Shown here one piece after another: positions 26,400 to 35,812 of a stretch of DNA of 64,000 bases. This DNA comes from Terrabacter sp040702505 (lineage in GTDB: Bacteria; Actinomycetota; Actinomycetes; Actinomycetales; Dermatophilaceae). The notes under the pieces are model-generated. The model ran no database searches and was not told the DNA's origin. It worked only from the letters and a program-made list of their open reading frames with translations. The DNA lies in contig NZ_JBFBLC010000001.1 in assembly GCF_040702505.1 (NCBI RefSeq), positions 744,001 to 808,000 on the forward strand, given 5' to 3'. The stretch's first letter is position 1; each line of letters begins with the position of its first letter. The position numbers and the translations under genes are program-made.

Positions 26400-27778
26400 C
26401 GCGCCGTTTCCCCCTTCTCGGGTCGATGTATCGGGGAGTCACCGGTGTCCTCGGAATACATCGAACCGGGGGAGGGGAAGTGGCGCAGGACCAAGAGAGA
26501 GACCCCGACGAGGACGGCCGGGACCAGCGAGAAGCCGAGGGCGATCGCCGTCACCGCCGAGTCCGGTTGTGCGACAGTCGGACCCGAGGAGGAAACGTAG
26601 CCGCCGAGCGCCAGCACGCCGGCATACAGTGCGGGGCCCAGCGCGAGGCCGAGGGTCTCGCCGGCCGTCCACACGCCGGTGTAGAGGCCCACGCGCGTCC
26701 GGGTCTCGGCGCTCCGGCTCGCGACGTCGGCCAGCATCGCCAGCGGAAACATCTGCGCCCCGGCGTAGCCGATGCCGACGAGTGCCACGCAGCCGTAGAC
26801 GGCGGCGTCGGGCAGGGTGCGCAGCAGCACGAGCAGCAGGGCCCCACCCCCGAGGAGCACCGAGGCGGCGACGTAGCCGGCCTTCTTGCCGCGCGCCGTG
26901 CCGACGCGCTGCCACAGCGGCATCACCACGAGTGCGGGCGCGACGAAGCAGACGAAGAGCAGGCTCGAGGAGATCGGGGTGCCGATGACCCAGCGGGCGA
27001 CGTAGTCGACGCCGGCCAGCATCGCCCCTGTGGCCAGCGCCTGCAGCACGAAAGTCGAGAGCAGCAGGCGGAAGCGCCTGTCGGAGCGGATGACTCGCAG
27101 CTGGTCGGCGAACGAGGCGCTCGCCGTGACCCCCACCCGCACCGGCGCCGAGCGGGTGGTGTGCCAGGCACCGAAGGCGCCGACGGCGATGAGCGCGGCG
27201 ACGAAGAAGCCGACCGCGCGGTAGCCCCAGTCGGGTCCGAACGCATCGCGGATCGCCGGCGACAGGCCACCGCTGACGAGGATGGCGAGGGCGAGGATCG
27301 CGACCCGCCACGTCATGAGGCGGGTGCGCTCGTCGTAGTCGTCGGTGATCTCGGCGGGCATCGCGACGTACGGCACCTGGAAGAAGCTGTATGCCGTCGC
27401 GCACGCGAGGTACGCCACCGCCACCCAGCCCGCTGCGAGCCACTGCGGCGCGCTCGGTCCGAGGAAGAGCAGCGCGAACGCCGCCGCGAGCAGCAGGCCA
27501 GCCCGGATGAGGAACGGCCGGCGACGTCCCGCCGGGTTGGTGGAGGCGTCGCTGATGCGGCCGGCGACGGGGTTGAGGACGACGTCCCAGGCCTTCGGGG
27601 CGAAGACGATGACGCCGGCAGCCGCGGCCGGCACGCCGAGGTGGTCGGTCAGGTAGGGCAGGAGCAGCAGCCCGGGGACCGTGCCGAAGGAGCCGGTGGC
27701 GACGGAGCCGAGGCCGTAGCCGCGGCGCACCGCCACCGGCAGGGGCCGGCTCGCGGCCGGCGTCGTCGCCGAGGTCAT
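26396..27778 (-). CDS. MFS transporter, GPH (glycoside-pentoside-hexuronide) type
   Basis: The product is 460 residues with about 12 hydrophobic segments. The N-terminus YGLGSVATGSFGTVPGLLLL, the loop DVVLNPVAGRISDASTNPAG with RRRPFL, and FFQVPYVAMPAEITDDYDER are typical of the GPH:cation symporter branch. Members import sugars or related compounds with H+ or Na+. It is translationally coupled to the PLP enzyme (4-bp overlap), so its cargo may be a sugar amine, sphingoid-like or amino compound rather than a simple sugar; that is inference. The region upstream of its start holds two 38-bp direct repeats. Confidence 0.85.
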   Translation of the reverse strand: MTSATTPAASRPLPVAVRRGYGLGSVATGSFGTVPGLLLLPYLTDHLGVPAAAAGVIVFAPKAWDVVLNPVAGRISDASTNPAGRRRPFLIRAGLLLAAAFALLFLGPSAPQWLAAGWVAVAYLACATAYSFFQVPYVAMPAEITDDYDERTRLMTWRVAILALAILVSGGLSPAIRDAFGPDWGYRAVGFFVAALIAVGAFGAWHTTRSAPVRVGVTASASFADQLRVIRSDRRFRLLLSTFVLQALATGAMLAGVDYVARWVIGTPISSSLLFVCFVAPALVVMPLWQRVGTARGKKAGYVAASVLLGGGALLLVLLRTLPDAAVYGCVALVGIGYAGAQMFPLAMLADVASRSAETRTRVGLYTGVWTAGETLGLALGPALYAGVLALGGYVSSSGPTVAQPDSAVTAIALGFSLVPAVLVGVSLLVLRHFPSPGSMYSEDTGDSPIHRPEKGETAR

Positions 27779-27809
27779 GCCCGCACCCTAGCCAGCGGAT
27801 GGGGCCTGG

Positions 27810-27910
27810 GCCTGTGGAGAAGTGACGCAAAGTGCCCACTCGACGTGGGGGGAGGCGTTGGCTCGGGGGCGAGCCTGTGGAGAAGTGACGCAAAGTGCCC
27901 ACTCGACGTG
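27810..27910. repeat. Two perfect 38-bp direct repeats in intergenic DNA
   Basis: Identical 38-bp copies occupy 27810-27847 and 27873-27910, separated by 25 bp, in the 158 bp between the MFS start and the galK stop. Read on the minus strand each contains GTCGAGTGGGCA and then TGCGTCAC. That resembles a unit at 40922 (GTCGAGTGGACA, TGCGTCGC), so the two sites look like members of one repeat family. No open frame or transposase is associated. Confidence 0.8.
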
Positions 27911-27936
27911 AGGAGCCGGGGGGGCGGGGTGGTGCG

Positions 27937-29117
<1,181 letters not shown>

Positions 29118-29121
<4 letters not shown>

Positions 29122-30263
29122 GGCGCCACCTCCCGCAGTCGCGCTGCGGCCCGCTCCGGGGCCACGTCGTTGATCCAGCCGCCGACGCCCGACTCGGACC
29201 CGGCGAGGAACTTCAGACGGCCGGGACCGCGCAGCACCGACATGAGCTGCAGGTGCAGCCGCGACACGTCGCGGCCGGTCTTGGCCGGCGCCTGCTGCCA
29301 GGCGGCGATGTAGGGCAGCTTCACGGGAGAACCGTCCTCGGCGACGTAGTAGCGGTCGAGACGCCCGAGCAGGTCGCGGTAGACCACGGCCAGCTCGTCG
29401 CGCTCGTCGTCGTCGAGGGCCACGAGGTCGGGCACGTCGCGGTGGGGGGCCAGGTGCACCTCCAGCGGCCAGCGGGCCGCGAAGGGGACGTATGCCGTCC
29501 AGTGCGTCCCCGAGACGACGACCCTCGAGCCGTCGGCCTGCTCGGCGGCCAGGATGTCAGCTCCCAGGAGGCGTCCGGTCCGCTCGGCGTGGCGGCGCGC
29601 GGCCTCGAGCAGCGACTTCGTGCGGTCCGGCAGGTAGGGGTAGGCGTAGATCTGCCCGTGCGGGTGCGGCAGGGTCACCCCGATCTCCTTGCCGCGGTTC
29701 TCGAACGCGAAGACGTGCTCGACCTCCGGCAGGGCGCCGAGGGCCTGCGTGCGCTGGGCCCACGTGTCGATGACGGTGCGGACCCGCCCGACGGGCAGGT
29801 CCTTGAACGACGACTCGTGGTCGCTCGTGAAGCAGACCACCTCGCAGCGGCCGACCGCGGGACGCTTGCCGAAGATGCCCGACGGGTCGGGCTCGTCGGC
29901 GCCGACGGAGGTGACGGCATACGACGGGAAGCGGTTCTCGAAGACGACGACCTGGTAGTCCCGCTCCGGGATCTCGGACGGGACCGAGCCGACTCCGGCG
30001 GGGCAGAGCGGGCACTCGTCCTTCGGCGGCATGAAGGTGCGGTGCTGCCGGTGCGCGGCGACGGCGACCCAGTCGTCGACGAGCGCGTCGTGGCGCAGCT
30101 CCCCGGACTGGACGCGCGGCTCGACCGGGCGCTGGTCCTCGGCGGTGCGCTCCGGGGTGCCCGGCTCGTCGACGTAGATGATCTCGCGGCCGTCGGCCAG
30201 GTGCCTGGTCGTGAAGCGCGCTGCCGTGCGCGCGGGGGTGGGCGGCGATTCGGGCAGGGTCAT
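29118..30263 (-). CDS. galT: Galactose-1-phosphate uridylyltransferase
   Basis: The product is 381 residues from the ATG at 30263. It contains the zinc-type ECPLCPAG motif near residue 79, FAFENRGKEIGVTLPHPHGQ with the catalytic HPH triad and its preceding Asn, and LHLQLMSVLR near the C-terminus. It exchanges UMP between UDP-glucose and galactose-1-phosphate. It overlaps galK by 4 bp and the DeoR stop by 1 bp (TGATG). galE is not in the window, so the UDP-galactose 4-epimerase must be elsewhere. Confidence 0.96.
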
Positions 30264-31039
30264 CAGGTCTCCGCGATCTCTAGGGAGCCCACCGTCTCGC
30301 GCACGGCCTCGCGCGCGCGGTCGGGGAGGGCGGTGTCGGTGACGAACAGGTCCACGTCGGCGAGGTCGGCGAAGGTGCTGAGCCCCACGGTGCCCCACTT
30401 GGAGGAGTCGGCGAGGACGCACACCCGCCGGGCCGAGGCGATGAGCGCGCGGTTGGTCTCGGACTCGACGAGGTTGGGGGTCGTCAGGCCCGCCTGCCCG
30501 TCCACGCCGTGCGCGCCGAGGAAGAGGATGTCGACGTGGAGGGAGCGCAGCGCCGAGACGGCCACCGGGCCGACGAGCGCGTCCGAGGGCGTGCGCACCC
30601 CGCCGGTCAGCACGACGGTCTGCCCGGGGGTCCCCGACTCGTGGAGCAGCTGGGCGACCGGGATGGAGTTCGTGACGATGGTGAGGTCGGGCACGTCCCG
30701 GACGGCGCGGGCCAGCTCGTAGGTGGTCGTGCCGGCGGAGATCCCGATGGAGCTGCCGGCCTCGACGTGGCGAGCGGCCGCACGCGCGATGGCCTGCTTC
30801 TGGGCGAGCTGGAGCAGCGACTTGGCGGTGAAGCCCGGCTCGTCGCTGCTGCGGCTGCCGTCGAGGGCCAGGGCGCCCCCGTGCACGCGCTCGAGCAGGC
30901 CGTCGCTCGACAGCCGCTCGATGTCGCGGCGGATCGTCATGTCGGAGACGCCGAGGCGCTCGACCAGGTCGGAGACCTTGACGGCGCCGGACTCCTGGAC
31001 GAGCTCGAGGATGACGGAGCGCCGCTGGCTGGCGAGCAT
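30263..31039 (-). CDS. DeoR-family transcriptional regulator of the galactoside operon
   Basis: The product is 258 residues. The N-terminal DeoR helix-turn-helix is clear: VKVSDLVERLGVSDMTIRRD, then LSSDGLLERVHGGAL. The C-terminal sugar-phosphate-sensing domain (DeoRC) has IGISAGTTTYELARAV, IVTNSIPVAQLL, and FLGAHGVDGQAGLTTPN. DeoR repressors usually respond to a phosphorylated sugar, here probably galactose-1-phosphate or tagatose-type derivatives. It sits inside the operon, 2 bp after the GH42 stop, so it probably controls its own operon and possibly the divergent importer. Confidence 0.9.
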   Translation of the reverse strand: MLASQRRSVILELVQESGAVKVSDLVERLGVSDMTIRRDIERLSSDGLLERVHGGALALDGSRSSDEPGFTAKSLLQLAQKQAIARAAARHVEAGSSIGISAGTTTYELARAVRDVPDLTIVTNSIPVAQLLHESGTPGQTVVLTGGVRTPSDALVGPVAVSALRSLHVDILFLGAHGVDGQAGLTTPNLVESETNRALIASARRVCVLADSSKWGTVGLSTFADLADVDLFVTDTALPDRAREAVRETVGSLEIAET

Positions 31040-31041
31040 CC

Positions 31042-33039
31042 TCAGTCCTCCCGAACGACGGCCACGCCCCCCGGGGCGAGGCGGACGGTGCCGTCGACGG
31101 GGGCGTCCGCGACGAGGTCGTACCCATTCGCCTGGACCGTCTGCGGGTCGTGCGTGTGGTTGAGCAGGAAGAGCCACGACCCGGCGTCGGTGCGGCGGCG
31201 GGTCGTCTCGACGCCGCGCGGCAGGCCGGGAACGGTCGGCTCGACACCGGCGCCGGCCAGGACGTCGTCGAGCAGCGCGCCGAGGGTGGCGTCGTCGGGC
31301 AGGGTGCTGACGTACCAGGCGCAGCCACCGCCGCCCGGGAGGTCGCGGCGCGTGACGGCGGGGCGCCCGGTGAGCGGGCCCGACGCATACGTGCTCAGCA
31401 CCTCCGTGCCCGGAAGCGCGGTGACGTCCTCGCTCCACCACGTGCCCGTGCCGCCCGACAACGCGACGGTGTCGTGGCGCCCGAGCGGGAAGAACTCCTC
31501 GACGCGCACGCCGAGCAGGTCGCGGAAGGCGCCGGGGTAGCCGCCGAGGCGCACGTGGTCGTCCTCGTCGCTGATGCCGGAGAAGTACGTGACGAGCACA
31601 TGGGCGCCCGCCTCGGCAGCCGCCGCGACGGCGCGCGCGTGCTCGTCGGTGACGAGGTAGAGCTGCGGGACGACGACGAGGGCGTATGCCGTGAGGTCGG
31701 CCGAGGGGTGCACGACGTCCGCCGTGACCCCGCGGTCCTGCAGCAGCCGGTGGACGGCGTGCGCGGCCTCGAGGGCGTCGAGCTCGGAGCTCGGCATGCA
31801 CGGGCCCTCGGCGGCCCAGATGGCCTGGTAGTCGTGGAGGATCGCGACGCGGGACTCGACGCGGCTGCCGACGAGCTCGCCGAGCCGGCCGGCGATGCGG
31901 CCGAGCTCCTCGACCTCGCGGAAGCGGGCGCTGTCGGGGCCGGCGTGCGGCACGACGGCGCTGTGGAACTTCTCGGAGCCGGCGCGGGACTGGCGCCACT
32001 GGAACCAGCCGATGGTGTCGGCTCCGCGGGCCACGTGCGCGAGGGCGTCGCGGATGGTCTGGCCGAAGTCCTTGGCGTGGTTGGTCGGCTGCCAGTTGAC
32101 CGCGCTCGTCGAGTGCTCCATCAGCATCCACGGCGCGCCGCCGGCCAGGCCCCGGGTCAGGTCGCCGCTGTAGGCGAGCTCGGCGCGCGGGTGCTTCAGG
32201 GTGTCGACGATGTAGTGGTCGGTGCTGACGACGTCGACGGTCGGGGTCCACTGCGAGTAGTCGAGGTGGCGGAAGCCCGTGAGGGTCATGAAGTTCGTCG
32301 TGAACGGGACGCCGGGGGAGAGCTCGTCGAGGATCGCCCGCTCGTCTCGCATGAAGTCGAGGAGGGCGTCGGAGCTGAAGCGCTTGTAGTCGAGGACGTG
32401 GGTCGGGTTGTTGAACGTCGTCGAGCGGCGCGGCGGGAGGATCTGCGTCCAGTCGGTGTAGCGCTGGCTCCAGAAGGCCGTGCCCCACGCGTCGTTGAGG
32501 CGGTCGAGGGTGGCGTAGCGGCGCTGCAGCCAGGTGCGGAAGTGGCGGGCGCACTCGTCGCAGTAGCAGGGCAGGTTGTGGCACGCGTACTCGTTGGACA
32601 CGTGCCACATCGCGACCGCGGGGTGCTCGTGGTAGCGGGTGGCCATCTGCCGGGTCAGGGCGTGGGCGTACTCGCGGAAGACGGGCGTGGTGGGGCACCA
32701 GGCCTGGCGGCTGCCCGGCCAGAGGGTGTGGCCGTCGACATCGACGGGCAGGATCTCGGGGTGCGCGGCCGAGAGCCACGGCGGCGGGGTGGCGTTGGCG
32801 GTGGCGAGGTCGACGGCGATCCCGCCCGCGTGCAGCTTGTCCATGATCGAGTCGAGCCACTCGAACTCGTACTCGCCCTTCGCCGGCTCGAGCCAGCTCC
32901 ACGAGAAGATGCCGAGGCTGACGAAGGAGATGTTGGCCCGCTGCATGAGCTCGACGTCCTCGTCCCAGACGGAGCGGGGCCACTGCTCCGGGTTGTAGTC
33001 GCCACCGAGTGCCAGGGTCTTCGTCGGCCATGCGCGCAT
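31042..33039 (-). CDS. Beta-galactosidase, glycoside hydrolase family 42
   Basis: The product is 665 residues. The GH42 barrel starts LALGGDYNPEQWPRSVWDED. The acid/base Glu lies in MWHVSNEYACHNLPCYCDEC, which also holds the Cys residues of the structural zinc site. The nucleophile Glu lies in APWMLMEHSTSAVNW. A trimerisation domain (VAILHDYQAIWAAE) and a small C-terminal beta domain follow. There is no signal peptide, so it cleaves imported beta-galactosides inside the cell, feeding galT and galK downstream. First gene of the operon, divergent from the sugar importer. Confidence 0.95.
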   Translation of the reverse strand: MRAWPTKTLALGGDYNPEQWPRSVWDEDVELMQRANISFVSLGIFSWSWLEPAKGEYEFEWLDSIMDKLHAGGIAVDLATANATPPPWLSAAHPEILPVDVDGHTLWPGSRQAWCPTTPVFREYAHALTRQMATRYHEHPAVAMWHVSNEYACHNLPCYCDECARHFRTWLQRRYATLDRLNDAWGTAFWSQRYTDWTQILPPRRSTTFNNPTHVLDYKRFSSDALLDFMRDERAILDELSPGVPFTTNFMTLTGFRHLDYSQWTPTVDVVSTDHYIVDTLKHPRAELAYSGDLTRGLAGGAPWMLMEHSTSAVNWQPTNHAKDFGQTIRDALAHVARGADTIGWFQWRQSRAGSEKFHSAVVPHAGPDSARFREVEELGRIAGRLGELVGSRVESRVAILHDYQAIWAAEGPCMPSSELDALEAAHAVHRLLQDRGVTADVVHPSADLTAYALVVVPQLYLVTDEHARAVAAAAEAGAHVLVTYFSGISDEDDHVRLGGYPGAFRDLLGVRVEEFFPLGRHDTVALSGGTGTWWSEDVTALPGTEVLSTYASGPLTGRPAVTRRDLPGGGGCAWYVSTLPDDATLGALLDDVLAGAGVEPTVPGLPRGVETTRRRTDAGSWLFLLNHTHDPQTVQANGYDLVADAPVDGTVRLAPGGVAVVRED

Positions 33040-33374
33040 GGGAGACAGGGTGTCGCCTCGATCGGCGCGGTGTCAACAATTCCGAACACTCGAACACCGC
33101 GGTCGTCGGCGGGGGCGCTGAACGCTCTGTCTCGGAGGGGTGCGCCGGAATCGATAGGCAAGCGAATCTCATTGCAACGGTGTAAAACTCGGCAACTAGT
33201 GCGGGTGTTGGTCTCGGTTCGGTCGCGACTGTCCGTGGGGATGGACAGAAGTATTGACAGCGCCATGTCCGCCGGACATTCTCTGTCCATTGTTGGAGGT
33301 TTCTGGTGGCGACTGTTCGACTCTGTCGCCTTTTCCGACAACACACCCGGCTCAGCGTCAAAGGAGACCCTGCA
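33040..33374. promoter_or_regulatory. Divergent control region, GH42 operon / sugar importer
   Basis: This 335-bp region is clearly more AT-rich than the genes around it and separates two divergent sugar operons. It holds a direct repeat CGAACAC-T-CGAACAC near 33085-33100, close to the GH42 start and a possible DeoR site. It also holds several TGTCC/GGACA half-sites between 33225 and 33295 and the promoter listed separately. I could not place a convincing promoter for the GH42 strand. I see no open reading frame or RNA in it. Confidence 0.6.
33254..33282 (+). promoter_or_regulatory. Sigma-A promoter with operator palindrome, sugar importer
   Basis: A consensus -35 TTGACA (33254-33259) is followed after 17 bp by CATTCT (33277-33282), a fair -10. 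A perfect 15-bp palindrome, ATGTCCG-C-CGGACAT (33265-33279), fills the spacer, so a bound repressor would block polymerase. Further half-sites (CTGTCC, GGACAG) flank it. The start codon is 93 bp downstream. This is the strongest promoter signal I see in the window. Confidence 0.65.
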
Positions 33375-34757
33375 ATGACCCACCCCCTCGGCCCCGCTTC
33401 TCGGGCCCGCCGCCGCGTCCCGCGGTGGACCGCGCTGCTCGTGGCGCCCCTTCTCCTCGCGGCCGCCTGCTCCAGCTCCGGCGGCTCGTCCTCGGGCAGC
33501 ACCGAGGCGGGCGGCCAGTCCGGCACGGCCTCCGCCTGCGCCCCCACCGGGGGCAAGGTCTCGCTCCAGTTCTGGACGTGGGTCCCGGGCATGGACCAGG
33601 TCGTCGCCAAGTGGAACGCCGCCAACCCAGACATCCAGGTGACGGTGAAGAACACCCCTGCGGGCAACGCCGGCACCTACCAGAACATGTTCAACGCGCT
33701 GAAGGCCGGGACCGCTCCCGACCTTGGCCAGGTCGAGTACGACACCCTCTCGAGCTTCCGGCTGCAGAACGGCCTGAAGGACATCAGTGGCTGCCCCGGC
33801 GTCTCGGACGCCAAGTCGAAGTTCGTCGACTGGTCGTGGGCGCAGGCCCAGGTCGGCGGACCGGGCGTCTACGCCATCCCGCAGGACACCGGCCCCATGG
33901 CGCTCTTCTACCGCAAGGACATCTTCGACGCCAACGGCATCGCCGTGCCAAAGACCTGGGACGAGTACGCAGCCGCCGCAACGAAGCTCAAGGCCAAGGG
34001 CATCTACATCACCCACTTCCCGCAGCAGGACGCGAACTGGTTCGACGGCCTGCTGTGGCAGGCGGGCGCCAAGATCTTCGACACCTCGAACGGCCAGGTG
34101 AAGGTCTCCCTGACGGACCCCAAGGCCAAGCAGGTCGCCGACTACTGGCAGAAGCTCATAGACCAGAAGCTCGTCGCCACGAACCTGCAGGGCTTCTCGC
34201 CCGACCTCTACAAGGCCTGGAATGACGGCAAGGTGGCCAGTTGGGTCTCCGCGGCCTGGGGCTACTCGACGATCCGCGACAACGCCAAGGCGACGTCCGG
34301 CAAGTGGGCGGTGGCCTACATGCCGCAGTGGAACGCCGGCGAGAAGGCGGCCGGCAACTGGGGCGGCTCGACGACGGCTGTCATGGCGTCGAGCAAGCAC
34401 CCGGCCGAGGCCGCGAAGTTCGCCCTCTGGCTCAACACCGACCCGGCCGCGCTGGCGCTCGAGAACGAGAAGGGCGGTCTCTACCCGGCCGACAAGGCGG
34501 GCCTCGAGATGCCGGCACTGTCGCAGGGTGTCCCGTTCTACGGCGGCCAGAAGATCTTCGACACCTTCAAGGAGGCGTCGGCGAACGTCAACACCGACTT
34601 CACGTGGGGCCCGATCATGACCGACACCAACCGGTTCCTCAGTGACGGGTTCACCAAGGCCCTCAACGGCCAGGGCACGCTGGGTCAGGCTCTCGAGTCC
34701 GCCCAGACGCAGACCGAGGCGGCCCTCAAGGCGCAGGGCATCCCCGTCGCCCCGTGA
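33375..34757 (+). CDS. ABC sugar importer, substrate-binding lipoprotein
   Basis: The product is 460 residues, ATG preceded by AAAGGAGA. The signal peptide (basic start, WTALLVAPLLLAAAC) ends in a lipobox Cys near residue 32, followed by a Ser/Gly linker. The mature part is a family 1 (MalE-type) binding protein: VSLQFWTWVPGMDQVVAKWN, TPAGNAGTYQNMFNALKAGT and YAIPQDTGPMALFYRKDIF. It probably binds an oligosaccharide outside the cell; galactosides are inferred from the neighbouring alpha- and beta-galactosidases and gal genes. A strong hairpin follows its stop. Confidence 0.93.
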   Translation: MTHPLGPASRARRRVPRWTALLVAPLLLAAACSSSGGSSSGSTEAGGQSGTASACAPTGGKVSLQFWTWVPGMDQVVAKWNAANPDIQVTVKNTPAGNAGTYQNMFNALKAGTAPDLGQVEYDTLSSFRLQNGLKDISGCPGVSDAKSKFVDWSWAQAQVGGPGVYAIPQDTGPMALFYRKDIFDANGIAVPKTWDEYAAAATKLKAKGIYITHFPQQDANWFDGLLWQAGAKIFDTSNGQVKVSLTDPKAKQVADYWQKLIDQKLVATNLQGFSPDLYKAWNDGKVASWVSAAWGYSTIRDNAKATSGKWAVAYMPQWNAGEKAAGNWGGSTTAVMASSKHPAEAAKFALWLNTDPAALALENEKGGLYPADKAGLEMPALSQGVPFYGGQKIFDTFKEASANVNTDFTWGPIMTDTNRFLSDGFTKALNGQGTLGQALESAQTQTEAALKAQGIPVAP

Positions 34758-34763
34758 CGACCT

Positions 34764-34797
34764 CCCGTGCGCGGCGCGAACACGCGCCGCGCACGGG
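34764..34797 (+). other. Perfect 15-bp stem-loop between binding-protein and permease genes
   Basis: A GC-rich stem (34764-34778 pairing with 34783-34797) with an AACA loop lies in the 86 bp after the binding-protein stop. There is no T-run. In importer operons such hairpins often protect the upstream mRNA or partly terminate transcription, so the binding protein is made in excess over the permeases. That role is inferred. Confidence 0.7.
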
Positions 34798-34843
34798 GTC
34801 GCACCTGCCCGCGGCGTGACCGACGCGCCCACCTGGAGGAGCC

Positions 34844-35812
34844 ATGGCAGTACCCCTTGACCCGGCTGCGTCCGGCGTCCGGCCGGCAGCCCGCAGCGGC
34901 GCCGCGGAGTCGGCGCCCCCGACGACCGAGCGCGTGAGGCGACGGAGACCCTGGCTGTGGTTCCTGCTGCCCTTCCTCGTCCCGTTCGTCCTCTTCTACC
35001 TCGTCCCGATCGCCTACGCGATCTACCAGAGCCTGTTCAAGATCGAGCGCACCGGCGGGATCTTCGGCCAGACCCAGCAGGTCTTCGCCGGCCTCGAGCA
35101 GTACGCCAACGTCCTCAGCGACGACACCTTCCGCGCGGGCGTGCTCCGCGTGCTGGTCTTCGGGATCGTCCAGGTCCCGATCATGCTGACGATCGCGCTC
35201 GTGACGGCGCTGATCCTCGACTCGGCCGTCGCGCGCCTCAAGCGCTTCTTCCGCATCGCCTTCTTCGTGCCCTACGGCATCCCGGGCGTCATCGCGGCAC
35301 TGATGTGGGCCTTCCTCTACAGCCCCCAGCTCTCGCCGATCGTGGCGGCGCTCAACCAGGTCAGCACCGCACCGGACTTCCTCGGCAGCAACCTCATCCT
35401 GTGGTCCATCGCCAACGTGACGACCTGGACCTACACCGGCTACAACATGCTCATCATCTTCGCGGCGCTGCAGGCCCTGCCCCAGGAGATCTTCGAGGCG
35501 AGCCGCATCGACGGCGCAGGCGGCATCCGCACCGCCTTCTCGATCAAGATCCCGCTCGTCTTCCCCGCCCTCGTGCTGACCACCGTCTTCTCGATCATCG
35601 GCACGCTCCAGCTCTTCACCGAGCCGGTCGTTTTCCAGACCATCTCGACGAACGTGACGAGCGGCTACACCCCGAACATGCAGGCGTATGCCGTCGCGGC
35701 CTCGAACAACTACTCGTTCTCCGCGGCGCTGTCGGTCGTCCTCGCCGTCGCGACCTTCATCCTGTCCTTCGGCTTCCTGCGGTTCACCCAACGACGAGGA
35801 GCGGCCCTGTGA
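34844..35812 (+). CDS. ABC sugar importer permease 1 (MalF type)
   Basis: The product is 322 residues, ATG preceded by GGAGGAGCC. A disordered N-terminus leads to about six transmembrane helices (WFLLPFLVPFVLFYLVPIAY first). The EAA loop that contacts the ATPase is EIFEASRIDGAGGIRTAFSI near residue 215. It pairs with the next permease. No ATP-binding subunit is encoded nearby, so a shared MsiK-like ATPase elsewhere is likely, as known for actinobacterial sugar importers. Confidence 0.93.
   Translation: MAVPLDPAASGVRPAARSGAAESAPPTTERVRRRRPWLWFLLPFLVPFVLFYLVPIAYAIYQSLFKIERTGGIFGQTQQVFAGLEQYANVLSDDTFRAGVLRVLVFGIVQVPIMLTIALVTALILDSAVARLKRFFRIAFFVPYGIPGVIAALMWAFLYSPQLSPIVAALNQVSTAPDFLGSNLILWSIANVTTWTYTGYNMLIIFAALQALPQEIFEASRIDGAGGIRTAFSIKIPLVFPALVLTTVFSIIGTLQLFTEPVVFQTISTNVTSGYTPNMQAYAVAASNNYSFSAALSVVLAVATFILSFGFLRFTQRRGAAL

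Noticed and set aside
27810..27910. CRISPR array
   Set aside because: Only two repeat copies with one 25-bp spacer and no cas genes; a related unit at 40.9 kb occurs in inverted orientation.
33040..33230. Promoter for the GH42-gal operon on the minus strand
   Set aside because: Several TTGCNN and TANNNT words exist, but no pair has good spacing on both hexamers.
31150..33378. Plus-strand open frame of about 740 codons opposite the GH42 gene
   Set aside because: Composition is that of an antisense shadow in GC-rich DNA; the GH42 gene on the other strand is complete with both catalytic Glu.
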